The notes beneath the pieces are model-generated. The model ran no database searches and was not told the DNA's origin. It saw only the letters and a list, made by a program, of their open reading frames with translations. From contig CM022668.1 in assembly GCA_012295275.1 (NCBI GenBank), positions 9,232,541 through 9,296,540 of the forward strand: a stretch of DNA of 64,000 bases, given 5' to 3'. The position numbers and the translations under genes were made by a program. Positions 27,059 to 37,914 of the stretch are shown piece after piece (the first letter of the stretch is position 1; every line of letters starts with the position of its first letter). The DNA is from Chrysomallon squamiferum (Eukaryota > Mollusca > Gastropoda > Neomphalida > Peltospiridae).

Positions 27059-30000
27059 TTTTATTATTATTATTTTTATTATTATTATTTTTTATTATTT
27101 TTTTTATTATATTTATTATTATTATTATTATTTTATTTTTATTATATTTATTAATATTACTTTGTTGTTGTTAATATTATTATTATTATTATGTTTATTA
27201 ATATTATTACTTTGTTGTTATTTTTTATTATTATTATTACTGTTATTATTTATCTTTTTTATTTATTATTATTATATATATATTTAAATTATTATTATTA
27301 TTATTTTAATTCTCGTCATGTTATTGCGAATAGAGAAAAATATAAAGAAATGTGTTCAAAATGTCTTCTAGGCTATCATCTTTCTATTTAGATAGTTAGA
27401 TATTTACAAGTTCATGTGGAATTGTGGTATATGTTATTATTTGCTTGTTTTTTAATTTGTGCATAGTTGTGGTATATGTTATTTTAATTTGTATGGAGTT
27501 GTGACATATGTTATTATTTGGTTATTTTATTTTATATGGAGTTGTGGTATATGGTATTATTTGGGTAAGGGTTTTGGGGTGCTTTATTTAATTTGTGTTT
27601 TAATGATTATTATTTCAATTTGTATGGAGGTGTGGTATTTGTTAATGATTATTATTTCAACTTCAGGGGAGTTGGTTGTATATTTAAATGATTGTTATTT
27701 CAACTTCAGGGGAGTTGGTTGTATATTTAAATGATTGTTGTTTCAACTTCAGGGGAGTTGGTTGTATATTTAAATGATTATTGTTTCAACTTCAGGGGAG
27801 TTGGTTGTATATTTAAATGATTATTGTTTCAACATCAGGGGAGTTGGTTGTATATTTAAATGATTGTTATTTCAACTTCAGGGGAGTTGGTTGTATATTT
27901 AAATGATTGTTATTTCAACTTCAGGGGAGTTGGTTGTATATTTAAATGATTGTTGTTTCAACTTCAGGGGAGTTGGTTGTATATTTTAATGATTATTATT
28001 TCAACTTCAGGGGAGTTGGTTGTATATTTAAATGATTGTTATTTCAACTTCAGGGGAGTTGGTTGTATATTTAAATGATTGTTGTTTCAACTTCAGGGGA
28101 GTTGGTTGTATATTTTAATGATTGTTATTTCAACTTCAGGGGAGTTGGTTGTATATTTAAATGATTGTTATTTCAACTTCAGGGGAGTTGGTTGTATATT
28201 TAAATGATTGTTATTTCAACTTCAGGGGAATTGGTTGTATATTTAAATGATTGTTATTTCAACTTCAGGGGAGTTGGTTGTATATTTGCTGAGATGATCT
28301 CTGGTTTTGCTGCCTTTCCTGGAATGAAGGATGCCTATGATCAGCTTGATAAAATATTTAAGGTTTGTTTTCAGTTCACTGTAATTTGCTGTGATAAATA
28401 ATCAATTAAATGTGTCAAATAAACAGTATTTTCTTTTTATTCTTTTGTACTTTTTTTGTAATGTAGTTATTAAATACTGTCACAGAAATATTTTTGTTTC
28501 CGAATCTATAAAATAATATAATTTTTGAAACCAGTTTTGAAATATATGCTGTTATTATATATTTTTAATTATTTTGTAATTAACAAAGAAATAAGTTTAT
28601 TATATCAGAAATATTTTTAAATTTTTTAAATTTTATTTATGTGATTTATAGTAGTTGAAACAGTCAAGTGATAAAATATCACAAACAAGGTCAAACTACA
28701 TTTTCATATTATTCACTTCTTTTGAAAATAAACATTGTTTATCCTAGCATAAAATTTTTTTTTTTTTTGAAATATTATCCAAAAGTTATTTATAAATGTC
28801 TCAATTAGACAAAAAAACTGAAGAATATGTTTTTATATACATTATATATTTAGTTAAACTGCTAAAATTATAAAATGATTAAATTTAAAAATGTTTATTA
28901 AAATTTATATAAACAGTTTTGTTATTAAATATCATTGACATTTCAGGTGCTTGGCACTCCTTCTGAGAGTTCATGGGAGGGGGTGACCAGACTTCCCCAT
29001 TACAATCTTAGTAAGTGTCAACTTTACCTTTTTCTAGTTAACAAAATTATGTGTAAGGTGCAGAACAACAGTATAATATAATATATGTTTATTTCTCTGT
29101 GTACACAAATATGTGTATGATACAAAACAGCTATTATAACATAGTATTGTGGTTACCTGGTTTTTTTTTGTATTTACCCAAATATAGGTAAGGTGTGGTA
29201 CAAAAGTATAGTATAGTATAGTATAGTATAGTGGGTGTCTCTGTTTTTGTATCAGAATGAAATTCAGTGTGTTAATGTTCAATTATAATCATTTTTATTA
29301 ATGTTGTACAGACAGTTGTTTAAAAGTTTTGTACAGATATCTGTATATATATATTAGTTACAGAGTTTTGTACAGACATCAGTTACAGTATTTTATACAG
29401 ACATCAATTACACAGTTTTGTACAGACATCAATTACATTGTTTTGTACAACATTAGTAACTGTTTTTTGTACAGACATCAGTGACACAGTTTTGTACAGA
29501 CATCAATTACTGTGTTTTGTACAACATTAGTAACTGTTTTTTGTACAGACATCAGTTTCGGTGTTTCGTACAGACATCAGTTACAGTGTTACTTACAGGT
29601 GGCTGTTATAATGTTACATCATCAGTTACTGTGTTTTGTACAAAATTAGTAACTGTGTTTTGTACAGACATCATTTTTGGTGTTTCGTACAGACATCAGT
29701 TACAGTGTTACTTACAGGTGGCTCTTATCATGTTACATCATCAGTTTCGGTGTTTCGTACAGACATCAGTTACAGTGTTATGTACAGGTGGTTGTTATAA
29801 TGTTACATCATCAGTTACTGTGTTTTGTACAGACACTCTGTTACAATGTGAGATAGTCAGATGATGTTGATGTATGTTTTTCTGTGTTTGATTTCAGACA
29901 AGTTTGGAAACTACACCAGTCAGCCACTGTCTATGTGCATTCAGAAGTTGTCTCTCATACCACAGGCTCCAGACCTGGCATCCAAACTGCTACAGGTTTG

Positions 30001-30273
30001 TCTCCTTATGTTTGACCTTATTGATTTATATTGGTTTTATCAGTGGTAGTGGTAGCATAGTAGTAGTAGTAGTAGTAGTAGTAGTACTAATCCAAATTGT
30101 TACAGGTTTGTCTCCTTATGTTTCACCTTATTAATTTATATTGGTTTTATCAGTGGTGGTGGTGGCATAGTAGTAGTAGCAGTAGTAGTAGTACTAATCC
30201 AAATTATTACAGGTTTGTCTCCTTATGTTTCACCTTATTAATTTATATTGGTTTTATCAGTGGTGGTGGTGGC

Positions 30274-30312
<39 letters not shown>

Positions 30313-31920
30313 CTAGTAGTAGTAGTAGCAGCAGCTCCAGACCTGGCAATAGGATTGCTACAGGTTTGTCTTCTTATGTTTTACCTTATTAATTTACAGT
30401 GGTTATATCAATGGTTGTGGTGGAATACTAGTAGTATTAGTAGTAGTAGTAGTAGTAGCAGTAATAGCAGTAATAGCAGTAGCTCCAGAACTGGTATCCA
30501 AACTGCTACAGGTTTGTCTTCTCATGGTTCACGGTTATGTTGGTTATATCTGGTGGATGTGGTGGAATTATTAGTAACGGTAGTAGTAGCAGCAGAAGTA
30601 GCAGTAGTAACAAAATAGTAGTTAATAAAAGAATAATGGTAGTAGTAGTAGTATTTATTAATCCATGTGCACTACCAGATTAAAATGTAGGGTTCTCCTC
30701 TTAAGTAACAGAAAAATAATAATAATAAAACCAACCAATAACATTTATTTTAAAATTTATTTTCTTTAAAAAATATTTTCAGATGGAGCCTATAAAAAGA
30801 TTAACAGCAGAAGCAGCCATGAAACATGAATATTTCAAAGATTTGCCACCAATGATACATGCTCTACCTGACAGTAAGTTTGTAACTTGATACATGCTCT
30901 ACCTGACAGTAAGTTTGTAACTTGATACATGCTCTACCTGACAGTAAGTTTGTAACTTGATACATGCTCTACCTGACAGTAAGTTGTAACTTGATACATG
31001 CTCTACCTGACAGTAAGTTCTAACTTGATACATGCTCTACCTGACAGTAAGTTCTAACTTGATACATGCTGTACCAGGCAGTATATTTTAACTTGATAAA
31101 ACTTTTTCAGAGAGTAAGTTGTAGCTTTATTATACTCAGTAAAATAAGAAATTGTAACTTGATATTTATCTCTATCTGACATCTAATAGCCAATCTGTTA
31201 TTCATGCTGGGGTGTCAATAGAACATTCGTTCATTCATTCATTTTATTTTGACATTTACTCTACCTAACACTAAACTGCTCTACCGAATAACAGTGCGTT
31301 AAATACAGAACTGTAGCCTTTATAAATCACAAACACTAAATAAATTATCTGATTATTAAAAACAGAAAAAAATAAAAAATAAATTTAAAAGTTAATCTTG
31401 TAACAGTTTTAACTCTTTTGTTAACAGTTTTAACTCATGTGTTAACAGTTTTAACCCTTTTTGTTAACAGTTTTAACCCTTGTGTTAACAGCTTTAACTC
31501 TTGTGTTAACAGTTTTAACTCTCTTATGTTAACAGTTTTAACCCTCTTGTTAACAGTTTTAACTCTTGTATTAACAGCTTTAACTCTTGTGTTAACAGTT
31601 TTAACTCTCTTATGTTAACAGTTTTAACCCTCTTGTTAACAGTTTTAACTCTTGTATTAACAGCTTTAACTCTTGTGTTAACAGTTTTAACTCTTGTGTT
31701 AACAGCTTTAACTCTTTTGTTAACAGTTTTAACTCTTGTATTAACAGCTTTAACTCTTGTGTTAACAGCTTTAACCCTCTTGTTAACAGTTTTAACTCTT
31801 TTTACAGCTGCCTCTTTGTTTGACATTCCCAGCGTGAAGCTGCAGCCTGAGGTGGACAACGTCGCCAGCATGAAGAGGTCGTCAGGCCGCAGCGGTATAC
31901 GGACAACGCTCAAAGTCTAG
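17771..31920 (+). CDS. CDK14: PFTAIRE cyclin-dependent kinase (CDK14/CDK15, Drosophila Eip63E type), complete, 17 coding exons
   Basis: Ser/Thr kinase; in other animals it binds cyclin Y at the plasma membrane and promotes Wnt/LRP6 signalling at G2/M. Exons: 17771-17819, 20480-20551, 21090-21130, 21580-21727, 22240-22388, 23417-23508, 24051-24130, 25065-25159, 25611-25673, 26027-26088, 26383-26444, 26845-26965, 28269-28362, 28947-29010, 29898-29995, 30783-30873, 31808-31920. All are GT-AG and in phase, 497 aa. The N-terminal 150 residues are a variable basic/Ser-rich arm (KKLKRRIS near 25). Kinase core: glycine loop GEGSYATV 171-178, catalytic Lys193, PFTAIRE helix 204-210, HRDLKPQN from 283, DFG 303-305, then T-loop [20 protein letters not shown]. 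This loop matches CDK14 closely, and all catalytic residues are present. The PSVKLQPE tail motif is also CDK14-like. At least eight junctions lie in or beside tandem arrays. CDK14 and CDK15 cannot be separated here; an invertebrate co-orthologue is expected. Confidence 0.95.
22389..23345 (+). repeat. Minisatellite starting at the kinase exon 5 donor
   Basis: Beginning within 4 bp of the exon 5 donor (gttagtaaac), an 87-91 bp higher-order unit repeats about six times to about 22930, then decays to 23345. Each unit is made of 20-24 bp sub-repeats of the form ttgtaaaca(n)ttaaat. Every sub-repeat carries GTAAAC, itself an acceptable 5' splice-site core, so the intron opens with dozens of donor-like hexamers. 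No exon bases are duplicated. Confidence 0.85.
23850..24050 (+). repeat. Degenerate tandem copies before the kinase exon 7 acceptor
   Basis: Four diverged copies of about 45-50 bp contain tttttgtgttagatctgtg and aaataagaactg. They resemble the true junction tttttgcag|tctcagtaaacaga once a few bases are gapped. Several end in ttag and act as acceptor-like sites. That they derive from the exon 7 junction is plausible but less certain than at exons 9 and 13. Confidence 0.5.
25200..25306 (+). repeat. CA/TG dinucleotide microsatellites in kinase intron 8
   Basis: A CA run at 25202-25218 and, after a short spacer, a TG run at 25242-25288 followed by TGTA repeats. The opposing CA and TG tracts could fold back on each other in single-stranded form. 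Confidence 0.8.
25439..25634 (+). repeat. Two-copy tandem duplication spanning the kinase exon 9 acceptor
   Basis: Each copy starts with aattattttgttaaatttta, continues through ATT/ATC repeats to ttttcag, and ends with 22-24 nt of exon 9 (aata(a/c)agatttaagtcagtat). The true exon starts at 25611; the decoy acceptor AG is at 25504-25505. From the decoy, the 105 bases up to the true exon are open and in frame (35 codons, no stop). It would add a Tyr/His-rich insertion after the hinge valine and repeat the NxDLSQY motif. Confidence 0.85.
26985..27310 (+). repeat. Expanded (TTA)n microsatellite in kinase intron 12
   Basis: About 320 bp of nearly pure TTA/TTAT repeats with interruptions, starting 20 bp after the exon 12 donor and preceded by a short ATC run. 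It creates long shadow open frames rich in Leu, Ile or Tyr that are not genes. Confidence 0.9.
27655..28287 (+). repeat. 43-bp minisatellite of 15 copies that carries the kinase exon 13 acceptor
   Basis: The unit contains intron (aaatgattgttatttcaacttcag) followed by the first 19 nt of exon 13. Copies recur at exactly 43-bp spacing, with acttcag near 27661, 27703 and so on to 28263. Only the fifteenth copy continues into the real exon at 28269; the first fourteen are decoys. Each decoy encodes W-GVGCIF then AAA TGA, or TAA in two variants, so every one stops in frame at once. One copy has acatcag and one has ggggaattgg; the others are almost identical, so the array is young or homogenised. 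Upstream, 27410-27650 holds more diverged ggagttgtggtatat copies, probably older units. Confidence 0.95.
29033..29280 (+). repeat. Degenerate duplication after kinase exon 14
   Basis: A segment of about 130 bp with gt(g)taaggtg, a (c/t)agaac or acaaaag block and a GTATA run occurs twice. The second copy carries a (GTATA)n expansion near 29205-29230. It is purely intronic. Confidence 0.5.
29320..29850 (+). repeat. Minisatellite before the kinase exon 15 acceptor
   Basis: Units of about 27-30 bp (ttttgtacagacatcagtta) repeat about fifteen times, and from about 29480 also in a higher-order unit of 110-120 bp that includes acttacaggtggctgttat and atgttacatcatcag. Each unit carries tttgtacag|aca, an acceptor-like site whose first bases match the true exon 15 start (ttgatttcag|aca at 29898). 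The array ends about 45 bp before that acceptor. Confidence 0.75.
29963..30520 (+). repeat. Repeated kinase exon 15 donor: one true and four decoy copies
   Basis: The exon end ccaaactgctacag|gtttgtct recurs with donors at 30106, 30213, 30364 and 30512; the true donor is at 29996. The first two decoys carry about 12 exon-like bases. The last two carry over 30, beginning at gctccaga. The units are separated by atttatattggttttatcag and expanding (TAG)n runs. Reading through the true donor meets an in-frame TAG within about 20 codons, so decoy use would truncate the kinase. Confidence 0.9.
30854..31085 (+). repeat. 34-35 bp minisatellite carrying the kinase exon 16 donor
   Basis: The unit is 19 nt of exon 16 end (atacatgctctacctgaca) plus 15-16 nt of intron (gtaagtttgtaacttg). 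The true donor is at 30874. Clean decoys with the ideal GTAAGT are at 30909, 30944, 30979, 31013 and 31047, and a degenerate one is at 31081. Extending the exon into the first decoy gives an in-frame TGA after five codons. Confidence 0.95.
31400..31807 (+). repeat. 20-24 bp minisatellite before the kinase exon 17 acceptor
   Basis: About nineteen copies of ttttaactcttgtgttaacag run directly into the true acceptor tttttacag|ctgcc at 31808. Each unit ends in a pyrimidine-rich ttaacag, so each is a credible 3' splice site. Both strands show artefactual long open frames (TVLTL and RVKTVN repeats), which are not genes. Confidence 0.92.
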
Positions 31921-32800
31921 CTTACCTGTATCATAGGTACGTGACTCACCTGACAGGTGTTTTTAGTTAGTTATTACCTGTATCATAGGTACGTGACTCA
32001 CCTGATAGGTGTTTTTAGTTAGTTATTACCTGTATCATAGGTACGTGACTCACCTGATAGGTGTTTTTAGTTAGTTATTACCTGTATCATAGGTACGTGA
32101 CTCACCTGATAGGTGTTTTTAGTTAGTTATTACCTGTATCATAGGTATGTGACTCACCTGACAGGTGTTTTTAGTTAGTTATTACCTGTATCACAGGTAT
32201 GTCACTCACCTGATAGGTGTTTTTAGTTAGTTATTACCTGTATCATAGGTATGTCACTCACCTGATAGGTAATTGTCAATTATATAGTACTACCTAGAAT
32301 AATTACCTGACAGGTATGTTATTACTTCAATATGTTTCTTACCTGTATCATAGGTATGTAATTCACCTGATAGTTAATTGTAAATTATGTATTATTACCT
32401 AGAATAATTACCTGACCGGTATGTTAATACTTCAATATGTTTCTTACCTGTATCATAGGTATGTAATTCACCTGATGTTTAACTGTAAATTATGTATTAT
32501 TACCTAGAATAATTACCTGACAGGTATTTTAATTAGTTATTATTTCAATATGTTTCTTATCTTACCTGTTAATTAATTGTAAATTATGTAGTATTAAATT
32601 AAATACCTGATAAGTGTTTTTAATTAGTTATTATTTCAGTATATTACTTACCTGTATCATAGATATGTAAGTCACCTGATATTTAATTGTAAATTACATA
32701 GTATTGCCTAGAATAATTAAATACCTGAGGTGTTTTTAATTAGTTATTACTTCATTATATTACTTACCTGTATCATAGATGTGTCAGTTATATAGTATTC
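31921..32800 (+). repeat. 3'UTR/intron array behind the kinase stop codon
   Basis: From 31925 a 52-bp unit (cctgtatcataggtacgtga then ctcacctgataggtg and ttttagttagttatta) repeats almost perfectly seven times to about 32280. It is followed by about 130-bp diverged units (tacctagaataattacctga blocks) to 32800. Each 52-bp unit carries atag|gtacgtg, a donor-like site. If the first is used, the 3'UTR would splice to the ttcttttcacag acceptor at 33300. Confidence 0.9.
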
Positions 32801-33300
32801 TATTATAAATTAGGTATTTTAATAATTTAAATCTTTTGTATATTACTTACCTGATAACTATTTAATTAGCTATTACTTCTTTATATTATTTACCTGTCTT
32901 AGGTAGAACAATTACGTCAATGATGTTTTAATTGTTAATCAAATCTATACCAATATATATCAGTTACCACCAGTATATCACAAGTATGTTAGTTACCTTC
33001 TAGGTGTTTTAATTATTATTAATTTTATATAGTACCTGTTTTAAACATATAACAGTTTCTATAATAGTTCATTATAAATTCAGTAATATTTCCTTTGGTA
33101 TAGATATTATATTTAATGAAAATGAATTATATTAAGCAGCACTATGTCATAGAAGATGACTTTTTGATATTATTTTTGATATTATTATATATATATTACA
33201 CAAGGAATTAGAAATTCAAATAATATTAGTATTTCAAAGAACAAAATAATATATAAATTTTAAATAAATACATTTTTAAATTTGTTTTATTTCTTTTCAC

Positions 33301-33795
33301 AGGTTTATATTTTTTTGCGCATCTTTTGTGACTGAATGAGAGTCTGATGTAAGAGTGAATGTGATTGGATCAGATGCTTTTTAATTATGCTCCTTGAAGA
33401 ACTGTACCAGACATTCTTATTGGTTGTCATCCAGAAGACATCTGATGTGATTGGCAGATGTGGACTGAGTTATTTTCTACCACAAAGTTTTCATTTCACA
33501 TGATTGGAATTTTTTTTTTTTTTTTTTTTTTTTTTTCCTGAACAAAAAAGTGATTAAGATTTCTGTTTCTATTTCTCCTCACAAATGAAAAATGAATTTA
33601 AAAATTAAAAAAGGAGACTACTAAAGTACAAACTTTCTGCCATATTGTTTAATTTAAATTGGGCCTCTTTTGGGTATACCAAAGGAATGGTATTGAAAAG
33701 GCTTGATGCATTGAACATATATCCATATTTTACATTTTGTATACCTCACTGAAATATTAATCATATATGTGTCTATCAGTAATGATTATTATTAT

Positions 33796-33836
<41 letters not shown>

Positions 33837-34000
33837 CAAATAGCTAAATACTGTGTATTATTCAAGTATATGTTTGATTACTATAATTGTATTTTTTAAA
33901 GTATTTTATAAATGATTAAATATACAGATAAGTAAATGAATAAATAAGTAACAAAAAAGTTAAAAAAAAAAAAAAAAAAAATAAATAAAATGTAATGTAA
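33301..34000 (+). other. Probable 3'UTR exon of the kinase gene
   Basis: A strong acceptor (ttatttcttttcacag) precedes about 180 bp of less AT-rich sequence without a conserved ORF. Poly-T tracts at 33510-33537 and 33800-33833 and AATAAA-type signals near 33979 follow. The 3'UTR assignment rests on position and splice context only. Confidence 0.3.
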
Positions 34001-35217
34001 TGTAATGTAATGAAATAAAATAAAAATTAAATTAAATTAATAAATATAAAACCATATTTCTTTAAAACATAACAACTAAAAAAAAATTTTTTTTTTTTTC
34101 ATTTTAGGTTAAATACAGAAAATACAAATTTAAGAACAAAATTTGAGATAACAGCATTCGTTTGATAAAGGTGTTATTATACATAGGAAAAAATACCAAA
34201 ATGTAAATAATGTTTTCTTAACAACCAGTTCCAGCTTGTAATTCCAGAATCAAAAATAACAAAAGTGAGATTTGAACTTAGTGCCTTGATTATGGCATTT
34301 CAGTGACAGGTACTTTTATCTTCTATCCATCCGTCCATCTGTCCAGGAAACATTTTGTCTGAAGCCATTCTGAATATTCACCAAACAGTTTCTTTTAGAT
34401 AACAGTTGAGAAAGCATTGTTTACATTTTGATAGTATCCTTAAAAAAATTTTTTTTTTTTTTTTTTTTGGTGTTTCCTTTTTAAAATATGGAAAACAAAC
34501 TAGTTTACTTTTCTCTCAATTCTTTTTTTTTAAATTTTATTTTTTTATTTTATTATCAATGTATTTTTAAAATAATGGAAGTTTTATTATAAATGTGAAT
34601 ATGTGCAGTTTATAAAATGTAGGAAAAGTGTTCTGACTGTTTAATTTAGTTAACAAAAATTATCAAAAAGAATGCACATTAAAAAACAAACAAACAAAAA
34701 GAAAAAAAACAAGAAGAAAACACACTAAATATTTTATTTATATATTTATTTTGTATTTTTCAGTCTGAAGAAAGGTTTTTGTCTTTATGTTCTGTTTGTA
34801 AAAAAAAAATTCCACAGCCAAATTGTGTCGGTTTTGTACTAGCATTGCCTTTTTAATGTTTATGAAAATGTTGTATAGAAATAACAATGACAGGAACCAG
34901 ACAGTCTGTCCTGTATTTGTTGTCATAAATTCTTAATTGTGTTCGTAAATGAAATTTTTTATCATAGTTTGCTGCTTTGCTCATTTCTTTTTGTGTACAA
35001 ATTTTTAAATGTACGTTGACTGTATGCCAAAATTATAAGATATTTCTTTTCATTTATTATTATTATTAATAATTTTTTATTATTTTTTATTATTATTATT
35101 TTTTTGGTATGGTTTTTATGTGAGTGCAAATGTATGTGTGCGTAGTTTGTGTTTATGTGTGTGTGTGTGTGCGAGAATGTGTTATAAGTAAGGAAATGGA
35201 TTTGTGAGTATGTATTC

Positions 35218-35253
<36 letters not shown>

Positions 35254-36240
35254 TTAAAAAAAAAAAAAAAAAAGGCGATAAATCCATAACCATTTTAAAA
35301 CTGAAACACAACAACACAGGTAGCAAATTTTTGTATTATTGTTCTAAGTTTATATTTCTCAAGCATTTAATTTCACTTAGACGTTAAAATGATCTCCAGT
35401 CCTTTTTGTTGTTTGTGTTTGTACAGAAAAATGTCAGAGAAATAACTCGAGGAATAAATTACTAAAAAAAAAATGTATTTCCCTCTCACCTTTTTATATG
35501 GTTTTCTGAAAGTTCAGTTAAGTTCTTTTTTCAAAAATATTTAGTGAATATGAATTGGTAATATTTCATTAATGTCAAACATAGTATATAAATAAGGTAT
35601 TGTAACTGTGGTATGGAAATTACTGATTGACAAATTTTCTTGATAAATATTGTTTGATAAAGAAGAAATGTTAAATTATGATACATTAAATTCTAAATGA
35701 TGATAATGATATGATTGGTCAAATAAAGATGAATGTGGAATGCTTCATAATATAAATTAATTATGATACAGTAAAAATATGATTGATATGAGTATAATAA
35801 ATGTATTACGATGTAACCAGAATTAAATGATACGTATTGTATCATCTTTGATCCTCATTCTGTGACAGTATGGTACAAAACAAACATCTGTTTTAATACT
35901 GACAGAAATGTTCAACTTGTCCCATTTTGACAAACCAGCTCATCCTACGTGTTTATTTATTTATTTTCTGTTTTTGTGTGTTTTGTTTTGTCGCTATACT
36001 TAATTTCTCATACTTTATATCATAAAATCAGCATTGTTGAAACAGTGAAATTTTTAAACTTTTAAACTTCATATACAGAATATGAGTAAAAAGTGCGATA
36101 TAATAACTTCATGAAAAAGGGACATACTCTGTAAAAAAAAAAATTAATATAATTTTTATTTGTTTATCTTTAAAAAATTATGTTTGGTTGCCAAAGGAAG
36201 CCAAAAATGACATATAATATAAAATATAAACCAATAATTT
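34001..36240. other. AT-rich non-coding stretch with microsatellites
   Basis: The stretch contains short homopolymers, TTA runs near 35055-35100, and TG runs at 35156-35172 and 35220-35252. I see no exon with family similarity on either strand. It could be the long 3'UTR of the kinase or intergenic. Confidence 0.4.
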
Positions 36241-36244
36241 TTAA

Positions 36245-36460
36245 TTATATATTGCTGTAATATTATTAGATTTATTGCATAGCAACATAAAAATGTTATA
36301 TATTGCTACAATATTACTACAATGTTGTTATATATTCCTGTAATATTATTAGATACATTGCATAGCAACACAAAAATGTTATATATTACTACAATATTAC
36401 TACAATGTTGTTATATATTCCTGTAATATTATTAGATACATTGCATGACACTGTAATATT
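36245..36460 (+). repeat. About 105-110 bp AT-rich tandem repeat
   Basis: Between two and three copies of a unit containing taatattattaga(t)t, attgcatagcaaca, aaaatgttatatattgct and acaatattactacaatgttg. The sequence from 36980 to 38900 continues as a more diverged field of tgtaatattat and gtaatacataagt motifs. Confidence 0.65.
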
Positions 36461-37193
36461 ATTGAATATTACTAATATTATGAGACAAGAACTTTGTTCC
36501 AGTGATGTTCGGTAATGATATTACCATATTAAAATAACTTTTTATGAAAAAATTTATTATTCTGCCCATTGCTCTAATATGTTTAAAAATTTATTAACAA
36601 ATATTGGGTTTTAGTCATTTTGTTTTTTGTATCAGGATAAAATGAGAAATGAAACTTTTTGGTTTTCTCTGAAAAATATTAATTAGCAATAACATTTCTG
36701 TTATATATATTTATCTATAAGTCTTATCTACATACATACATACCTTAAACTTGCTGCAGCTATTCTCTGAACTACATGTTAATTCATTAATTAGCAGTAA
36801 GGAATAGTTTATATGTACCTTCCCAATAACAGGAGAAAATACATACCATAAAGTTTAATAACAACAGTCATGGCAGGAACAAGAGATTGACCAAACAGTA
36901 TACAACTGTTGATTGATCCTGCAGTCTGTCATAATTTGGGTCTACAAAATGTTTAAATCAACAGAGTACTGCTCATATGTGGTATGTTTCATAGATATAT
37001 ATCAGATATATATGCCAATATAAGGTTAAGAATACTGTTTATCACTACTAAATCAATACAGAGACATCTGTGTAATGTTATCAAACACATTATATGTCAC
37101 TATAATTGTCATAATGTCACTGTTATATCAAATGTATTATATGCCACTACATCATATATATTATGTCACTATAACATCAGATACATGCTATTG

Positions 37194-37231
<38 letters not shown>

Positions 37232-37914
37232 GTCACTGCAGTATTACTGGTTATATATTGCTATGTTATCACTGTATATATAATATATGTCATAGTAATA
37301 TTATCAGATACATTATGTCCCTGTAACATCAGATATATTTTACTGTCATAGTATCAGATGTTTTATATGCCATACAAGATGATATACATTGATAATATTA
37401 AAATAATATGCTTACATAAAATAATATGCTGTATTACACTGTAATATTATTATATGTATTGTATACCATTGTAATGTTATTGGTAGCTTGTCAGTGTGAA
37501 ATCAGATATATTTTATAACAATGTTAACATTTACTAGTATATATAATCAGTGTTTCTTATAATGGGTGATTTAGCAGTAATTTTTTTGAAAATATTATAA
37601 TCTTAGATTATATACATAACTAAACAAAATTTCATATTAAACGTGATGTGTAATATCTAAGTCAATATATTGGTTTTTATGTCACTTTTTAAAAATATAA
37701 TATTTAACTAAATGTTCTGATATGTAAATTTATTAACATATATTTAAATATATAATATGTTGGTATATAATACGTAAGTTATTATTTTGATGTATAATAC
37801 ACAGACTGATAATTCAAGGACTGATAGACAAATTATTATTAGGATCAGTTAATATACAAGTAATTCTGATTATGTAATACATACATGCACTGCTATATAT
37901 ATATGTGTGTATGT

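Noticed and set aside
26789-27391. Leu/Ile/Tyr-rich frames in kinase intron 12
   Set aside because: They are shadows of the TTA microsatellite. Only the first part (26845-26965) is the real exon 12, ending at its donor.
29481-29864. 127-codon ORF with TDI, VTVF and CTGGCYN repeats
   Set aside because: It is the translation of the exon 15-side minisatellite; there is no independent start or splice evidence.
31418-31920. Long frames TVLTLVL (+) and [13 protein letters not shown] (-) near the kinase's last exon
   Set aside because: They are translations of the 20-24 bp acceptor-like minisatellite. Only 31808-31920 in the kinase frame is real coding sequence.
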